Below are positions 51,268-63,357 of a DNA stretch of 64,000 bases, piece by piece. The DNA is from Neofusicoccum parvum (lineage: Eukaryota; Ascomycota; Dothideomycetes; Botryosphaeriales; Botryosphaeriaceae). The stretch's first letter is position 1. Every line of letters starts with the position of its first letter. A model generated the notes under the pieces. The model was not told the DNA's origin, ran no database searches, and saw nothing but the letters and a program-made list of their open reading frames with translations. Location of the stretch: positions 62,001 to 126,000 of the forward strand of contig CP087217.1 of NCBI GenBank assembly GCA_020912385.1. The letters are read 5' to 3'. Made by a program: the position numbers and the translations under genes.

Positions 51268-53103
51268 ATGGCTGTAGCTCCTCCTGCCCACCCCTTCCCC
51301 ACAGGCTCCATTGGGTTTCATCCACCCGTCCAGAGTGCGGCGACTATCTTGCTCAGCTCTGTGGCCTCCATTTCCGTTACAAGCAGCACGCCTGAGTCAA
51401 CGGGTTCACCATGGATCCATTCAACCTCAATCGTGGTCGAAGTCGATCCTCACCCGCCATTTCACCGCCCCCATCCTTCGGCGTCTGAAGACCACCTGTC
51501 TGTTCATTCGATTTTCACACCACCTATCGGAGTGAAGAGGGACTATCCGTCTCCACCTGCATCTTCTCCGGACACCATCCAATCCACAGCATCCTATGAA
51601 ACCAGCACTGCCGTAGACCCAACATCGTGGACTCACATGTCTGATCCAACTTTCAGCTCTCCGCCCCCTTTTTCTACTTCTGTCGATCACTTGTGGAGTT
51701 TCTATGAAACAATCGGGTTCTCCAGTTATACCGACCCAGCACCCTCCCAAACCACACCTGTGAACCCAGCCGGAACCGGCGAGGTTGATGCTACTGGAGT
51801 GGCGCCTGCGGCCAGCCAGTGTATCTCCTCGTGGCGCGAATATCAGAGTGGATGGACGACGTACTCCGCCAGCACCACAGTCCCGCCACAGTATGAAGTG
51901 ACAACATCGACGTTCAAAAACCCGACCAGCGTGCCATTCACAACACTCTGCGACGACATCCCGCGTGCACCTGCGAACGTCTCAGAGTACTTGACTCAAA
52001 CATTCACAACCACCAAGCAGCCCGCATCCACGGGATCTGCGAGCACCAACACGCTGCCCGTTCCAACTTGTAGCGTCAGCGCTGACCAGTGCTTTGCTCT
52101 GGGTGATCAATACGACCTCGGGCAGGCCTTATCCCCTAATCTTGGCCCCTGCCAGAACTCTCAGAACTGCAAATCATGCGAGATCCGCGGGAAGTCAGTA
52201 GAGCTGTTCTACTGGCCCGTCAACACCATGCCAGAGAGCCCATGTGCGGCCAACGCGTCAACCATCACACCAACACCGACTGGCAGCGGACCGAACACGA
52301 TCGTCACCAGAGGGATGACTTTCACGTCTCCAAGCGTGTACCTCTCCTTCGGATACCTCGTCGGCGTCTCCAAAACGGCAGGCGAGCCGGTCTGCGGCCA
52401 GCCCACCTCGGAGATTCTCGTTTCCATTCCACCAGAGAGCCTGTCCAGCGTCCGCACGGTGTCCGCAAGCGCCTCGGCGACCGTCACGACGCTTCCCTTC
52501 AACTACGCCGACATGAACGCCGTCCCGAAGGACGTGTACCAAGGCATGGCGCGCTGCTGGCCCGACCCCGCGTCCGGCAACGTGTGCTCCACCGTGTACG
52601 ACGACTACTCCCCGCACCTGGTGATCCCCGACGCCATCAGGCAGCTCGTCCCCTTCTGGCAGAACTGCGACCCCTGCCTCGAGGGCGTCCTGGACCCTCC
52701 CATCCCCCTCACCAAGGCCGACTCTCTGTTCCCGCGCGCCGCCCCGACCGCCGCGTTCCCTCGCGGCGCGCCTCAGAGCGGCTTCGTCAGCAGCACGAGG
52801 ACGAGTCTTGACGTCGCGCCTCCGACTTGGACCCCGGAGGCCCTTTCGTCGGAGTCGGCTTTCGCGCAGTATACCGATAAGACGCCGCCGCCTGCTGGCC
52901 CCCCGGTTCCGGTTTCGATGACAAAGGGTCCGTGGCATGGTCCGGAGAACTCAACTGTGTTTGGAGGCGGGGAGAACAGTGACCCTGTCGAAGACGGCCC
53001 GCCCACCACGACCAGTTGTGCGTTGAGCCATTCGACGATCCAGACTCTTGCAACCGCACATGGAGAGGGAGTACCGGTTGTAGATTTCGGTGGGTTGTTC
53101 TAA
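51268..53103 (+). CDS. Ser/Thr/Pro-rich 611-aa protein, probably cell-surface, function unknown
   Basis: A single open frame of 611 codons. The first 190 residues are a low-complexity Ser/Thr/Pro region, a likely O-glycosylation stalk. The middle (about 190-400) has spaced Cys (QCISSW, TLCDD, CSVSADQCFALGD, CQNSQNCKSCEIRG, CGQPTSE). The rest (about 410-520) holds CWPDPASGNVCSTVYDDYSP and FWQNCDPCLEGVLDPP, which looks like a conserved folded module. No N-terminal signal peptide follows this ATG. However the frame stays open upstream through ISVCLYHWLFSFGA, directly after a splice-acceptor-like tttttcag, so an upstream exon could supply the secretion signal. Similar Cys-containing modules occur in predicted extracellular fungal proteins of unknown role. 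Confidence 0.7.
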   Translation: MAVAPPAHPFPTGSIGFHPPVQSAATILLSSVASISVTSSTPESTGSPWIHSTSIVVEVDPHPPFHRPHPSASEDHLSVHSIFTPPIGVKRDYPSPPASSPDTIQSTASYETSTAVDPTSWTHMSDPTFSSPPPFSTSVDHLWSFYETIGFSSYTDPAPSQTTPVNPAGTGEVDATGVAPAASQCISSWREYQSGWTTYSASTTVPPQYEVTTSTFKNPTSVPFTTLCDDIPRAPANVSEYLTQTFTTTKQPASTGSASTNTLPVPTCSVSADQCFALGDQYDLGQALSPNLGPCQNSQNCKSCEIRGKSVELFYWPVNTMPESPCAANASTITPTPTGSGPNTIVTRGMTFTSPSVYLSFGYLVGVSKTAGEPVCGQPTSEILVSIPPESLSSVRTVSASASATVTTLPFNYADMNAVPKDVYQGMARCWPDPASGNVCSTVYDDYSPHLVIPDAIRQLVPFWQNCDPCLEGVLDPPIPLTKADSLFPRAAPTAAFPRGAPQSGFVSSTRTSLDVAPPTWTPEALSSESAFAQYTDKTPPPAGPPVPVSMTKGPWHGPENSTVFGGGENSDPVEDGPPTTTSCALSHSTIQTLATAHGEGVPVVDFGGLF

Positions 53104-54160
53104 TGTGGACGCAGCTTTGGCTGAATCCGGGGTGCATTGACAACTCCGCTGGTAGAATCACATGTGGGTGAACAACTCAACAAAGAGAAGTGCTGACCAG
53201 CATCTTCCTCCTTTACAATGATAAGATGAACGAGGCCCTTTCAGATCTCTGAGTAACAGCAGCGCGAACCAGCTAAAGGGGGTTGCACAGAGGATTCTGA
53301 ATTTGTGTTTTCATTTGAAACGGATATCTGCTTTTTTTATGGGTCAAGCTAGGCATGATGTGCGCGTTTCCTTTCTACGTAAATCTTGTCATCTTTCTTC
53401 TCGATTAAAAATTATGAAAATTGAAATTTGCGGTTTGATGTATCTAAACAACTGGGTTGATATCGATGCCACCTTTAGCTACTCTCCAATGCTTGGGCGT
53501 TCAAAGCGGCTCGATAGCGCGCAAAACTCGGAAGGGAGGCATCGATGAAGCGTCTCTTTTGACTATCTAGAGCAAGGGAGAGAATTGCGAATTAAAACTA
53601 CGGATGGTTGAAAGCTGAAACTGAATTATCGAGGGATATAGAACTCTCTACATTAATCTTTCAATATTCTGATTCGTTAGTCGGCCCATCGGACTCTCCA
53701 CGCATTGCCCGCCATTTCCCCTTTATATAGCGATAGTTATGCAAGAGTTCAGTTTTTTGCGGTTTGGTTTGATAGCACGACTAAGGTGGTGGTGAGCCTA
53801 ATTAGGCAAATTGTAATTGAGGGCTGGAGCGACTTCCGACGACTTCACGGCACACATCAGGAAGGGAGGGGATGGTGCACGGAGGTTGGACTTTCATGGC
53901 GGAGAGAACGAGTGACCACCTTGACAGTGTCTTCGGAAGGGCGGAGGTGAAGCGGTAGCCGACTATTTTTGGGCGGCGGGGAGCGCGAAGCTTGAGCGCG
54001 GGCCACCAGCCGGGCCGCATCACGTCACTGCCGCCGACGCGCCTCCTCGAAACGCGTCGCCCGCCCAAGAGCTCCAGCAGCTTTGTCGCCGCCACCACCG
54101 TCCAATCGTCCCGCCATCCACTCGCGAGCTCCGCGCCCAACCGCACTCCGCTCTTCCACC
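53104..54160. other. Intergenic, AT-rich in its centre
   Basis: The 3' flank of the 611-codon gene is followed by an AT-rich stretch (53300-53800) with only short frames, then the GC-rich promoter and leader of the Sub1 gene (about 53990-54160). No gene is supported. Confidence 0.5.
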
Positions 54161-54754
54161 ATGCCCAAGGCAAAGGCCTACGCCCGTGGCCGCAAGCGTG
54201 CGACCGAGGACTACGAGGACGACGGCTTCGTTGTTGCCGACGACGGCGCGCCTAAGTCTAAGAAGGCCAAGAAGGGCCAGTCTGCCAGCAAGCAGCTCGA
54301 CGACGAGGGCAACCCGTTCTGGGAGGTGAGCTGCCCGTCCGCGACTGCGAGAGGGCGCTTCCTGACTGCGCGCCCTGCAGCTCTCGGCCAAGCGCCGCGT
54401 CACCGTCTCCGAGTTCAACGGCAAGTCGCTTGTCAGCATCCGCGAATACTACGAGAAGGACGGCAAGACGCTGCCCGGCAAGAAGGTGCGCCCGTTCATT
54501 CGTCCGCGTTGGCCCGTCTCTGACACGTCCCGGCCCAGGGTATCTCGCTCAGCCTCGACCAATACAACGCTCTCATGGGCCTTCTTCCCGATGTCGAGGC
54601 CGCCCTGGCGAAGAAGGGCGAGACCATCGCACGCCCCAACTTCGAAGCCGCTGCTGGCGGCCCGGTCAACGACGCCACAGACAGCGGCGACGAGGGTGCC
54701 GATGCGACGGACAAGAAGAACTTCGAGGCGACGAGTGACGAGGACGACGACTGA
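54161..54754 (+). CDS. sub1: Transcriptional coactivator PC4/Sub1 (ssDNA-binding)
   Basis: Three exons, 54161-54325, 54381-54485 and 54539-54754, give 161 aa; introns are 55 and 53 nt. The N-terminus is Lys/Arg-rich ([18 protein letters not shown], then KSKKAKKG). The PC4 fold (about 48-115) reads [28 protein letters not shown], then [30 protein letters not shown], matching the strand-strand-strand-helix order and conserved basic residues that grip single-stranded DNA. An acidic Asp/Glu/Ser tail (about 140-161, ATSDEDDD) is the expected phosphorylatable end. Function in yeast: helps RNA polymerase II initiation and elongation and protects against oxidative stress. The intron positions inside the fold are clean and preserve the frame. 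Confidence 0.92.
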
Positions 54755-55138
54755 GCGGCTCCCGGTCCCGCAGGGATCTCGCGGCTTCCGGGTCCACCGT
54801 TTCAGCTGCAAGCCTTGACGTGGTTCAAACAAGGTCAAGAGGGTTTTACGTGGTACGACATCAGGGCTTCGGTGATAACTGAACAGGCGCAGAATGGCTT
54901 ATAGGGTCATGGCTTTTCTCACAAATTTTCTCATACCCAGCTTTACAGACTCCACCATTTCCTCAATTCAATAATTCTACTCTTTTCTTGCTAACGCTGA
55001 GTTGCGTGCTGACGGTACCATGGTACCTTTAACGGCTCCAGCACAGACCGTGGTACGTTTCGCTGGACCCTCCTCCGGTTTGTTCCAGGAAAAAGTCGAA
55101 CGTTCGCCAATCAAATATAGCTCCTGCACGCCGCAGAG
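54755..55138. other. Short intergenic region
   Basis: It contains a perfect palindrome GGTACCATGGTACC (55016-55029), and the words GGCTCCAGCACAGACC near 55037, which recur with one change at 63816. No gene is seen. Confidence 0.4.
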
Positions 55139-55930
55139 ATGATTTTCTCTCTCACCTCCGTCCTCCTCTTCTGTTGCAGTTTAAGAAGACGCTCTCCCGC
55201 CCAAGCTTCTCCCCCATCGGCCAGCACCGCACTGCTACAACGCCATCGCGCAACTACTCTCACCACAAGAAAGAAACGAGCTTTTGACGTCGAAATGGCC
55301 AACCCGTTCCCGTCTGATTGGAGCCTCACGCCACCTACAACACCGCCCGCAAAGACCAAACGATTTTCGATCCGGAAGCTGTCCATCAAAAACGTCCTCA
55401 GCTTGTGCGGCCAGATCTTCTCCACGACTTCAGAGACGACAACACCATCGAGCTCGCCCAGCCGGTCTTCTCCGCAGAGCCAGACAGAGGCTGACTCCAA
55501 AACTACCTCATGGGCCACGGCTGACGAATGTCGCGCTCCGCTTCCGAACCTTCCCTCCCCGCGATGGCAAAGGCAGCGCTCAAGCAGCGAACTCAAGGAC
55601 CTCCAGGACTCTCATCTTGGGCTTCAGCTAGCCATCCTCCTGCCCGAAGAGATCCCCGCACCGCCGTCGGAGACAGCGCAAGGTGGAAGCACTCGCCCAC
55701 AAATAACACCGCATGCAGAGGAGGGGCAGATGGACGCGATTCCGCTTTTGGACTTGGATGCAGCGGATGATGGTGGTTCGCAGCTTAGCGACGGGCCACA
55801 GGGGACGCCAAACACGGCAATGCCGGACGAAGACATGCGGCTCTGGAGGCAAAAGCGGCGCGTGCCAGGGAGTGAGCTGGCAGAGCATGCAGGGCGGTGT
55901 ATATGTCCGAGTGATTTGCTGTTCCGGTGA
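55139..55930 (+). CDS. Uncharacterised 263-codon ORF, Ser/Pro-rich
   Basis: The single frame starts MIFSLTSVLLFCC, which could be a short hydrophobic leader but is followed at once by a basic, Ser/Ala-rich segment. Met53 (MANPFPSDWSLTPPTTPP, 55295) is an alternative and more typical start for a cytosolic or nuclear protein. The body has a basic patch (KTKRFSIRKLSIKN) and long Ser/Thr/Pro stretches with acidic C-terminal parts (LLDLDAADDGG). No domain is recognised. It may be a real fungal gene of low conservation or a chance frame in GC-rich DNA. Confidence 0.4.
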   Translation: MIFSLTSVLLFCCSLRRRSPAQASPPSASTALLQRHRATTLTTRKKRAFDVEMANPFPSDWSLTPPTTPPAKTKRFSIRKLSIKNVLSLCGQIFSTTSETTTPSSSPSRSSPQSQTEADSKTTSWATADECRAPLPNLPSPRWQRQRSSSELKDLQDSHLGLQLAILLPEEIPAPPSETAQGGSTRPQITPHAEEGQMDAIPLLDLDAADDGGSQLSDGPQGTPNTAMPDEDMRLWRQKRRVPGSELAEHAGRCICPSDLLFR

Positions 55931-56579
55931 CGCGCTGGGTGGCTGCGGGGTGGCCACGTCGAGAGGCATGATACGGCGTTGGAGCAATGTTTCGAGCTTA
56001 TTAGAACAAGATACCCGGCGGGCGAGGCATCGCATCTTGTCCCACGTCAGGCGAAATTCCAGCCGCAACTTTAACGCCAGCTCTTTGCCCCGTGCACGCG
56101 CACTGTGCCTGCCGGTTTGGGAAAGACGATAACACAAGCAGGACTCCGCGTCTGCTGGCTGGCCGGTGGGCCGCCTATGCGAGCCGTGAGCGACGATAGC
56201 GCCCAGCGGTGTCCGCTTCTGAGGCTATTTCCCGGCAGCACGATAGCAGAAACACGGGCCGCTGGCACTGGGGCATGTCGGGGCGCAAGTGCCGGTGGTA
56301 AGGCTGAGGCTTGGGCCAATCGCGGGCCCGGCTGCATTCGGAGCTCCGCCGCGAGCTCCGCCCCAGCGGCCGCTTCCAAACTCTCCAAGGCAGCGATTCT
56401 CAGCGTGCTGTCGCTCTCTCCCACGCCGTCCCGCAGCTGCTGTGCGCAGGCCAGGCTGCCGTACCGTCCTGCCCGCGCCGAAATGCCCGTTGCGGGCCCA
56501 GTCTCTCGCCCATCCCCGCCTCACGCTGCTCCAGGCTCCCACCGTCTCCCGCGCCGTTGGCAACACCCCGCCGCCCGAC
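55931..56579. other. Upstream region of the Zn2Cys6 regulator
   Basis: GC-rich, with overlapping frames in all phases and no domain. It should hold the promoter and leader of the regulator gene. Confidence 0.5.
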
Positions 56580-59006
56580 ATGTCCGACACCTCCAACAGC
56601 GCGTCGCGCAACTCGTTCCTGTCGCGAGCCGTACGTCGTCACTGACCCGTTCCCGGAAGGACGAGGGCTGACTCCTGCAGTGCGAGAATTGCCGACTGAG
56701 AAAAGTTCGTCCCGCCCTCCGCCTCGCTGTCCCGTTTGCGCGCGCCCACTGGCCTCGGAGAATGACATGGCACATGGAGGACGTCGGCTGACGCCAGTCA
56801 GATAAGATGCGACAAGGCAATTCCGTGCGCGAGCTGTCAGACGCTGGGCATCGCCTGCCAGGCCGCCTCGCGCACCACCGAACACCGCCCGCGCGTCGTC
56901 ATATCCAGCCAGTAGTAGGTCATGCTGCGTGCCTGCCTGCCGCGAGACACTGCCCTAACGGCTTGCAGCGAGAAGCAAATCGAGCTCATCCAGGAGCGGC
57001 TGGCCGCGATCGAGAAGAGCGTCAAGGACATTTCCATCTCCCGCGGCACCACCCCCGCGCGCTCGTCGCCTGGGAATGAGCTGCTTGCCGCGTCCTCCCA
57101 CGACTCTCCCTCCACCACCATCGCCGCGTATGAAGGCGACTCCTCCTTCGCCAGCCAGACGCTGCAGGCTGGCGAGGCTGCAGACCGGACCGTGGCGCGC
57201 GTGCTCGGCAGCAACTCGACCGTTGAGGTCCGCAGCGCCCTTTCGTCGCTCCGAGACAGCCTCGAATCCCACGGCTCGTCCACCCGCGTGCACGAGGCCT
57301 ATCTCTCCCCGTCCGCCCCGCGCCCCGGGCCGCCCGATCTGACCCTTCCGCCCGTCGATCTCGTGGTTGCGATAGTGCGGAGAATAAAAGGTGGGCATAC
57401 GCAGACCTCGGCGACTTGACCGCACTGACAGGCCGCAGTCCACCCCCCTTTCTCTCTTGTCGGCTACTGCTGGCGAGAGCTTCAGCAGCTGGAAGGCCTC
57501 TGCCAGAAGATATACTTCCCGTCCGACTCGGTCACGCCGGGGTCTCTGTCGCTGATGCACGGCATTCTTTTCTTTACTATAAGAGACTACATAACTGAGA
57601 ACGACAATGCTCTCTCGCAGTGGGACCTGCCTGCTTATGCTGATCTTTGTGAGCGCAACTTCTACCGGTGCTTGGAGACGTATGAGAGCCTCGTCATCCC
57701 TACGCTGGAGAACATCCAGTCTTTGCTGCTCGCGGTAGGCCACGTGCTCACATTTTCGGGGCGGGATGCTGACTGGTTCTCAAGGCCACGAAAGCACAGG
57801 AGCAATCCAAACTCCAGCTTGTCTGGACATATGTAGCCGCTGCTCACTCCATGTGCCAGACTCTGGGGTTTCACCGCGAGTCAAATCTCCGGAAGGATCA
57901 CGTTGAGATGTGCGAAACCAAGAGGCACGCGTTCTGGAGTCTCTACATGATGGATAAGAATCTGTCTCTCTGCCTCGGACGCAAAGCCAACTTTCAGGAC
58001 GATGACATCGATGTTGAATATTTCGCGTTATCCACCAATCCTCGCCAGCGTCCGTGGGACAGGATCGCACATGCATCCATCCGATTCTCCACAGTGCAAG
58101 GCGAAGCGTACGATAGGCTTTATTCCACGAGAGCGGCCAAGGCGACGGCCGAAGAGAGACTGCGTGCTGTTGAAGAACTTGCGGCAAAGATGGTGGTTCT
58201 GCGCAACGAATTGGTAGCGGTGCGCACCGTCCTGTCCCCGGCATTCAAATGTTGATGCTAATCATAGGCTGCAGGTTGATCCGACCGGCGCTTTCTATGG
58301 AGAGCATTTGGACAGCATGGTCCAGGCGGCTGACTTCATTGCGTACACGGTTCTCACCGTCATTTATCGGGCGCAGACGTCGACAGGAACCGGGACGGAG
58401 ATCAGCTCGAAGTGCTTCGAGGTCGCCCGGTTGGGGCTCGAGTCACACCTGAAATGCTTTGAGTCTTTCCAAAACAGCTCGATGTTGCAACAGATTGACT
58501 ACGTCACCTGGTGAGGTCATCCGCCGTTGTTGCACTGTTGTCAAGTCGTATTGACTGTGTGCAGGATATTGCTTTACCCGTCCTTCACGCCCTTCGTTAT
58601 CGTCTTCACACACGCCGTCGCCACCATGTCCGCACAGGACCTTGCGCTCCTGCAAGAAACGGTCAGCACGTTGGACCAGGCCAAGCACATTTCCGAGGGC
58701 GCGCAACGGCTGTACGAGGTGTGCAAGGCATTTTCGGATGCTGCTGAGGTGCTGATCAACTCGCGCCAAACGGTGACTGGCATGCAGCAACATGACGATG
58801 GCTCGCTCGTGTTCCCCGCCGTGACAGACCCACAAGTGCCGCTGGCCACGCAGGATTTGGCATGGCCGGTGTGGCCAGACGCCGCGCAGCACATCGACGC
58901 CAGCAACATGGACATGTCGATGTTTCTGGGCAACTGGCTCGGCGCAAACAGGCCGGTCATGGACATGCTCAACCTCGACTCTGCGGATCAGGAGCTCACC
59001 ATGTGA
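56580..59006 (+). CDS. Zn2Cys6 transcription factor with fungal-specific regulatory domain
   Basis: Eight exons: 56580-56630, 56681-56704, 56802-56911, 56969-57390, 57439-57734, 57785-58213, 58275-58510 and 58565-59006, giving 669 aa; introns are 48-97 nt. Exon 2 is only 24 nt (CENCRLRK). The joined zinc cluster reads CENCRLRKIRCDKAIPCASC and then QTLGIAC, the six-Cys binuclear cluster that binds CGG half-sites. A linker helix follows (EKQIELIQERLAAIEKSV, a coiled-coil dimerisation segment). The fungal-specific domain (about 230-450) includes FSLVGYCWRELQQL, the helical SMCQTLGFHRESN and KRHAFWSLYMMDKNLSLCLGR. The C-terminus is acidic, with Met/Asp-rich ends suited to activation. The ABC transporter gene begins 489 bp downstream on the same strand. 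Its target is not known. Confidence 0.92.
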
Positions 59007-59494
59007 GAAGGAAGAACACGGACGTGGATTGGGCAATCGAGGGGAGCGGAAAATGTAATGATGATACACGTAGACGTAGGCGGGCTGTTCAGCAGGAGAA
59101 CGGCGCAGGCACTCACAATGAGTTATGGTGAATCATCGCAACTCATCCAGAGAACGACGGGGGATTCTCGTGTCCGAGCGACCAGTTGCGGTTAAGTGGC
59201 GCCCATTTCAGGGCACATCTGCGCCAAGCTCGGGACTCTTGGCCGCGCCGGACCATCGCACTCGGCCGCCGCGGCCCCCGTGGACGCCAGCGTCCGTCCG
59301 CCAGGGCAAATGCGTGCCGTGCTGCGCTGCTGCCTCTTGAAGACACCGCAACATGTCGCGCAGGAGAAGGCCCCTTGCCTTGTTACTTAATGTCAGGTGC
59401 AGGCTCCTCCGTAGCTGAACCGCCATCTCTCCCGCTCGCCAACGACCTTCGCCCACGCGCAATCGGCCCCGCGCGCGCCACCTCTCCAGCTTCC
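59007..59494. promoter_or_regulatory. Spacer and promoter of the ABC transporter
   Basis: 488 bp between the regulator stop and the transporter start. It contains CGGCCGCCGCGG (59266-59277), a GC-rich word with CGG/CCG half-sites of the kind Zn2Cys6 proteins bind. That is only suggestive in GC-rich DNA. Confidence 0.4.
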
Positions 59495-62400
59495 ATGGGC
59501 CGAGAAAAAGCAGAAGACCCCAACGACGGGAAGTCAAGCAGGGGCGATGCTGCGTCGTCAACCCAAACCAGCTCCTCCAGCGTGAGGAAAGAGCCTGGCG
59601 CTTTCGCAACCTATGCGGTACGACTTTCCAGAACCAGATCGGGTTCGTGATGAGGCTGACGCCGCTTGGCAGAGGATATTTGCCTTCTCGGAACCGACAG
59701 ATTGGATACTCAACGGGATCGCAGTCGCCGCTGCATGCGGCTCCGGGGTCTCGCTGTCGTTGATTCAGCTGGTCTTCGGAGGGTTTGTCACCGTTATAAG
59801 CGACTTCCAGCGCGGCATATCATCGCCGGCTGAGTTTCGCGATGACATCAGCACATACGCGTACGTGACTGCTCGCAGTGAGTGCAGACATGGCAGCTGA
59901 TTCTCTGGGCAGGCTTTGGTTCGTATACATATTTATCGGCCGATTCTGCCTCAGCTACATCTTCATGGTCAGCTCTTCCGGAGACATCCAAATAGTTGCA
60001 CATGTCCTGACTGAACACAGATGTGCATGACTATCTCCGGAACACGCATCACGAGGACGATCCGCTACCGCTTTCTTCAGGCAACGCTGTCTCAAGAGAT
60101 CGCATACTTCGACAGCGGAGACGGCGGCTCGGTCACGGCCAAGGTCACGACAAACGGCAACCAGATCCAGCAGGGAATATGCGAGAAGTTGGGCTTCACA
60201 TTCCAGGCCCTGGCAACCTTCATCTCCGCCATCGTTATCGCCCTGGTCAAGCAGTGGAAGTTGACCCTCATCACCATCACCATTGCGCCTGTTATCCTTG
60301 TTGTTATCGGCACAGCTGTGGGAATGGACGCGATTCTGGAGACAAAGATTCTGGAGGTATACTCACAAGCCGGATCCCTCGCCGAAGATGTCTTCTCGTC
60401 AGTCCGCAACGTGCACGCCTTCTGGATGCGGCCGAAGCTGGTGGAGAAGTACGACAGCTATTTGCGCACGGCACACGAGCTCGGCAACAAGAAGTCGGCC
60501 ATCTGGGGGTTTATGTTCAGCATTGAGTTCTTCATGATCTATGCTGGCTTTGCGCTTGCGTTCTGGCGCGGTGTGCACATGTATGCCGAGGGCGAAATTG
60601 CTGACCCTGGCGTCATCATTGTGTAAGTGCAACTGTCCTGTGAGGGTCTGAGCCGCGGGCACTGACGACGCAGCGTCCTCTTCTCCGTCGTCATCGCCGC
60701 CACGTCTCTCACGCAAATCTCGCCGTATTTCCAAGCGTTCGCCAACGCCACGTCTGCCGCTGGAGCACTGTTCAAGACGATCGACCGCGAATCGCTCATC
60801 AACCCCCTCGAGGACCGCGGCGAGAAGCCGGACACGATCGACGGTGAGGTGGAGCTTGCCGGCGTCAACTTCTCCTACCCATCACGCCCCGACGTGCCCG
60901 TCCTCGTCGATTTCTCCCTCCGATGCCCCGCGCGAAAGACGACTGCTCTTGTTGGTGCCAGTGGGTCAGGCAAGAGCACAATCGTTGGACTGCTGGAGAG
61001 ATGGTACAACCCTGGCACGGGCACAATCAAGCTTGACGGCCGCCGCATCGAGGATCTCAATCTGAATTGGCTCAGGACCAGGGTTCGCCTGGTGCAGCAG
61101 GAGCCCGTGTTGTTCAATGGAACCGTGTTTGACAACGTGTGCTACGGACTCATGGGTACGGAGTGGGAGCAGGCGTCACGGGATGAGCAAATGAAGCAGG
61201 TGGTCGAGGCTTGCCGCATTGCCAATGCTCATGACTTTGTTTCTGAGCTTCCGGAGGTAAACGACCTGCAAATCTGGTGGGGTGCTTCCAGCTAACTTGT
61301 CAGGGCTACGATACTCCCGTTGGCGAAAGAGCGGGGCTTCTCTCTGGTGGTCAAAAGCAAAGAATTGCCATCGCTCGCGCCGTCATCTCCAACCCCGAAA
61401 TCCTGCTTCTCGACGAGGCCACCAGCGCTCTGGACCCGCACTCGGAAGGCGTGGTGCAGCAGGCGTTGGACCAGGCCGCGGTTAACAGGACTACCATCGT
61501 TATCGCGCACAAGCTGGCGACAATCAAGAACGCGGACAACATCGTAGTGATGACCAAGGGCCAGATTGTGGAACAGGGAACCCACGAATCCCTTCTCCAG
61601 AAAGGAGGCGCGTATTCTCGACTTGTGCTGGCTCAGGATCTGGGCAGCCGACAAAGCGATGACTCCATCAACTCAGACGACAAGGAGGAATCCGAGATCC
61701 CAGAGAAGGTGGCCATGTCCAAAACGCTGACGCGGGCAAGCACGCTCCATGCTTCATCCAAGGAACACCAGGCAACGCTAGATTACAGCACTTACAAGCA
61801 GAGAGGTATTGTGTGGGTCGTGGTGCACATGTTGCGGGAGCAGCGTGACCTTTGGCCTTGGTTCGCGCTGGTGACGGTTGCCTGTCTGATCGGAGGTATG
61901 CATAGCAAACAGCAAGGGGAGCCGGGCGTAGGAGCACGCGCTGACCAACGGGCTTGCAGGCGCAACATACCCCGGACAGGCTCTGGTCCTGAGCGAGCTC
62001 ATGGACGTGTTCACATATACGGGCAGCAAACTCACAGAGGAGGGCGACTTTTATTCTTTGATGTTCCTTGTTATTGCTATCGGAAATCTCGTCGCCTACT
62101 TCTGCCTCGGCTGGGTCGCCAACGTTGTCTCCCAAACGATGACCCACTTCTACCGGCGCGTCATCTTCGACACGGTGCTCAAGCAGGATATCCAGTTCTT
62201 CGACCGCGCAGAAAACACGACCGGTGCCTTGGCAAGCCGCCTGTCCTCGCAGCCGACTCAGGTTCAAGAGCTCTTCGGCTTCAACCTGGCGACCATCTTC
62301 ATCGTCATTGTCAACCTCACGTCCAGCTGCATCCTCGGTTTGGCCATGGGCTGGAAGCTCGGCCTGGTCGTCATCTTCGGCGGCATGCCCCCGCTGGTGT

Positions 62401-63326
62401 TCGCCGGCTATCTCCGCATGAAGCTGGAGTTCAAGATGAACAACGACACGTCAAAGCGCTTCGCCGACAGCGCGGCGCTGGCTGGAGAGGCTGTCGCCGC
62501 CATCCGCACCGTCTCGTCGCTGGCTCTTGAGCGCCGCGTGCTCGACCGCTATCGGGAGAAGGTGGATAAGATCGTCCAGGTCTCGATTCCCTCTATTGTG
62601 TACACCATGTTCTGGTTCGCCTTGACCCAGTCGATTGAGTTCTTGGTCCTTGCGCTGGGATTCTGGTACGGCTGCAAGCTGCTCTCAACGGGCGAGTACA
62701 CGATGAAACAGTTCTACGTTGTCTTCATGGGTGTCTTTTTCTCTGGCCAGGCTGCGGGCCAATTCTTCTCGTACACAACCAGTATCACAAAAGCTGTCGC
62801 TGCAGGCAACTACATTTCCTGGATCCGATCCATCGAACCTATTATTGCCGAAAAGGACAACAACCGCAACATCGGCCCCTCGGATGGCGACCAGACGCTG
62901 GCAATGGAGTCTGTCGGCTTCACCTACCCCACCAGACCAGATGCCAAAGTCTTGCGCGGCATCTCGCTGGACGTGAAGCCTGGAGACTTCGTTGCTTTCG
63001 TTGGAGGCAGCGGCTGCGGCAAGAGCACCATGATCGGCCTTCTTGAGCGCTTCTACGACCCGTCGTCCGGCCGCATCCTCCTCGGCGACGACACCGTCTC
63101 GGCGATGAACCCACGCCTCTTCCGGCGCAACATGGCACTCGTCCAGCAGGAGCCCACCCTCTACCAAGGCACCATCCGCGAGAACATCACGCTCGGCCTC
63201 GAGGACACGGGGCCCATCCCGGACGAGCGCATCATGCGGGCGTGCCGCCAAGCCAACGTGCACGAGTTCATCGCGTCGCTGCCCGAGGGCCTGGACACGC
63301 ACACGGGGTCGCGCGGGGTGGCGCTG

Positions 63327-63357
<31 letters not shown>

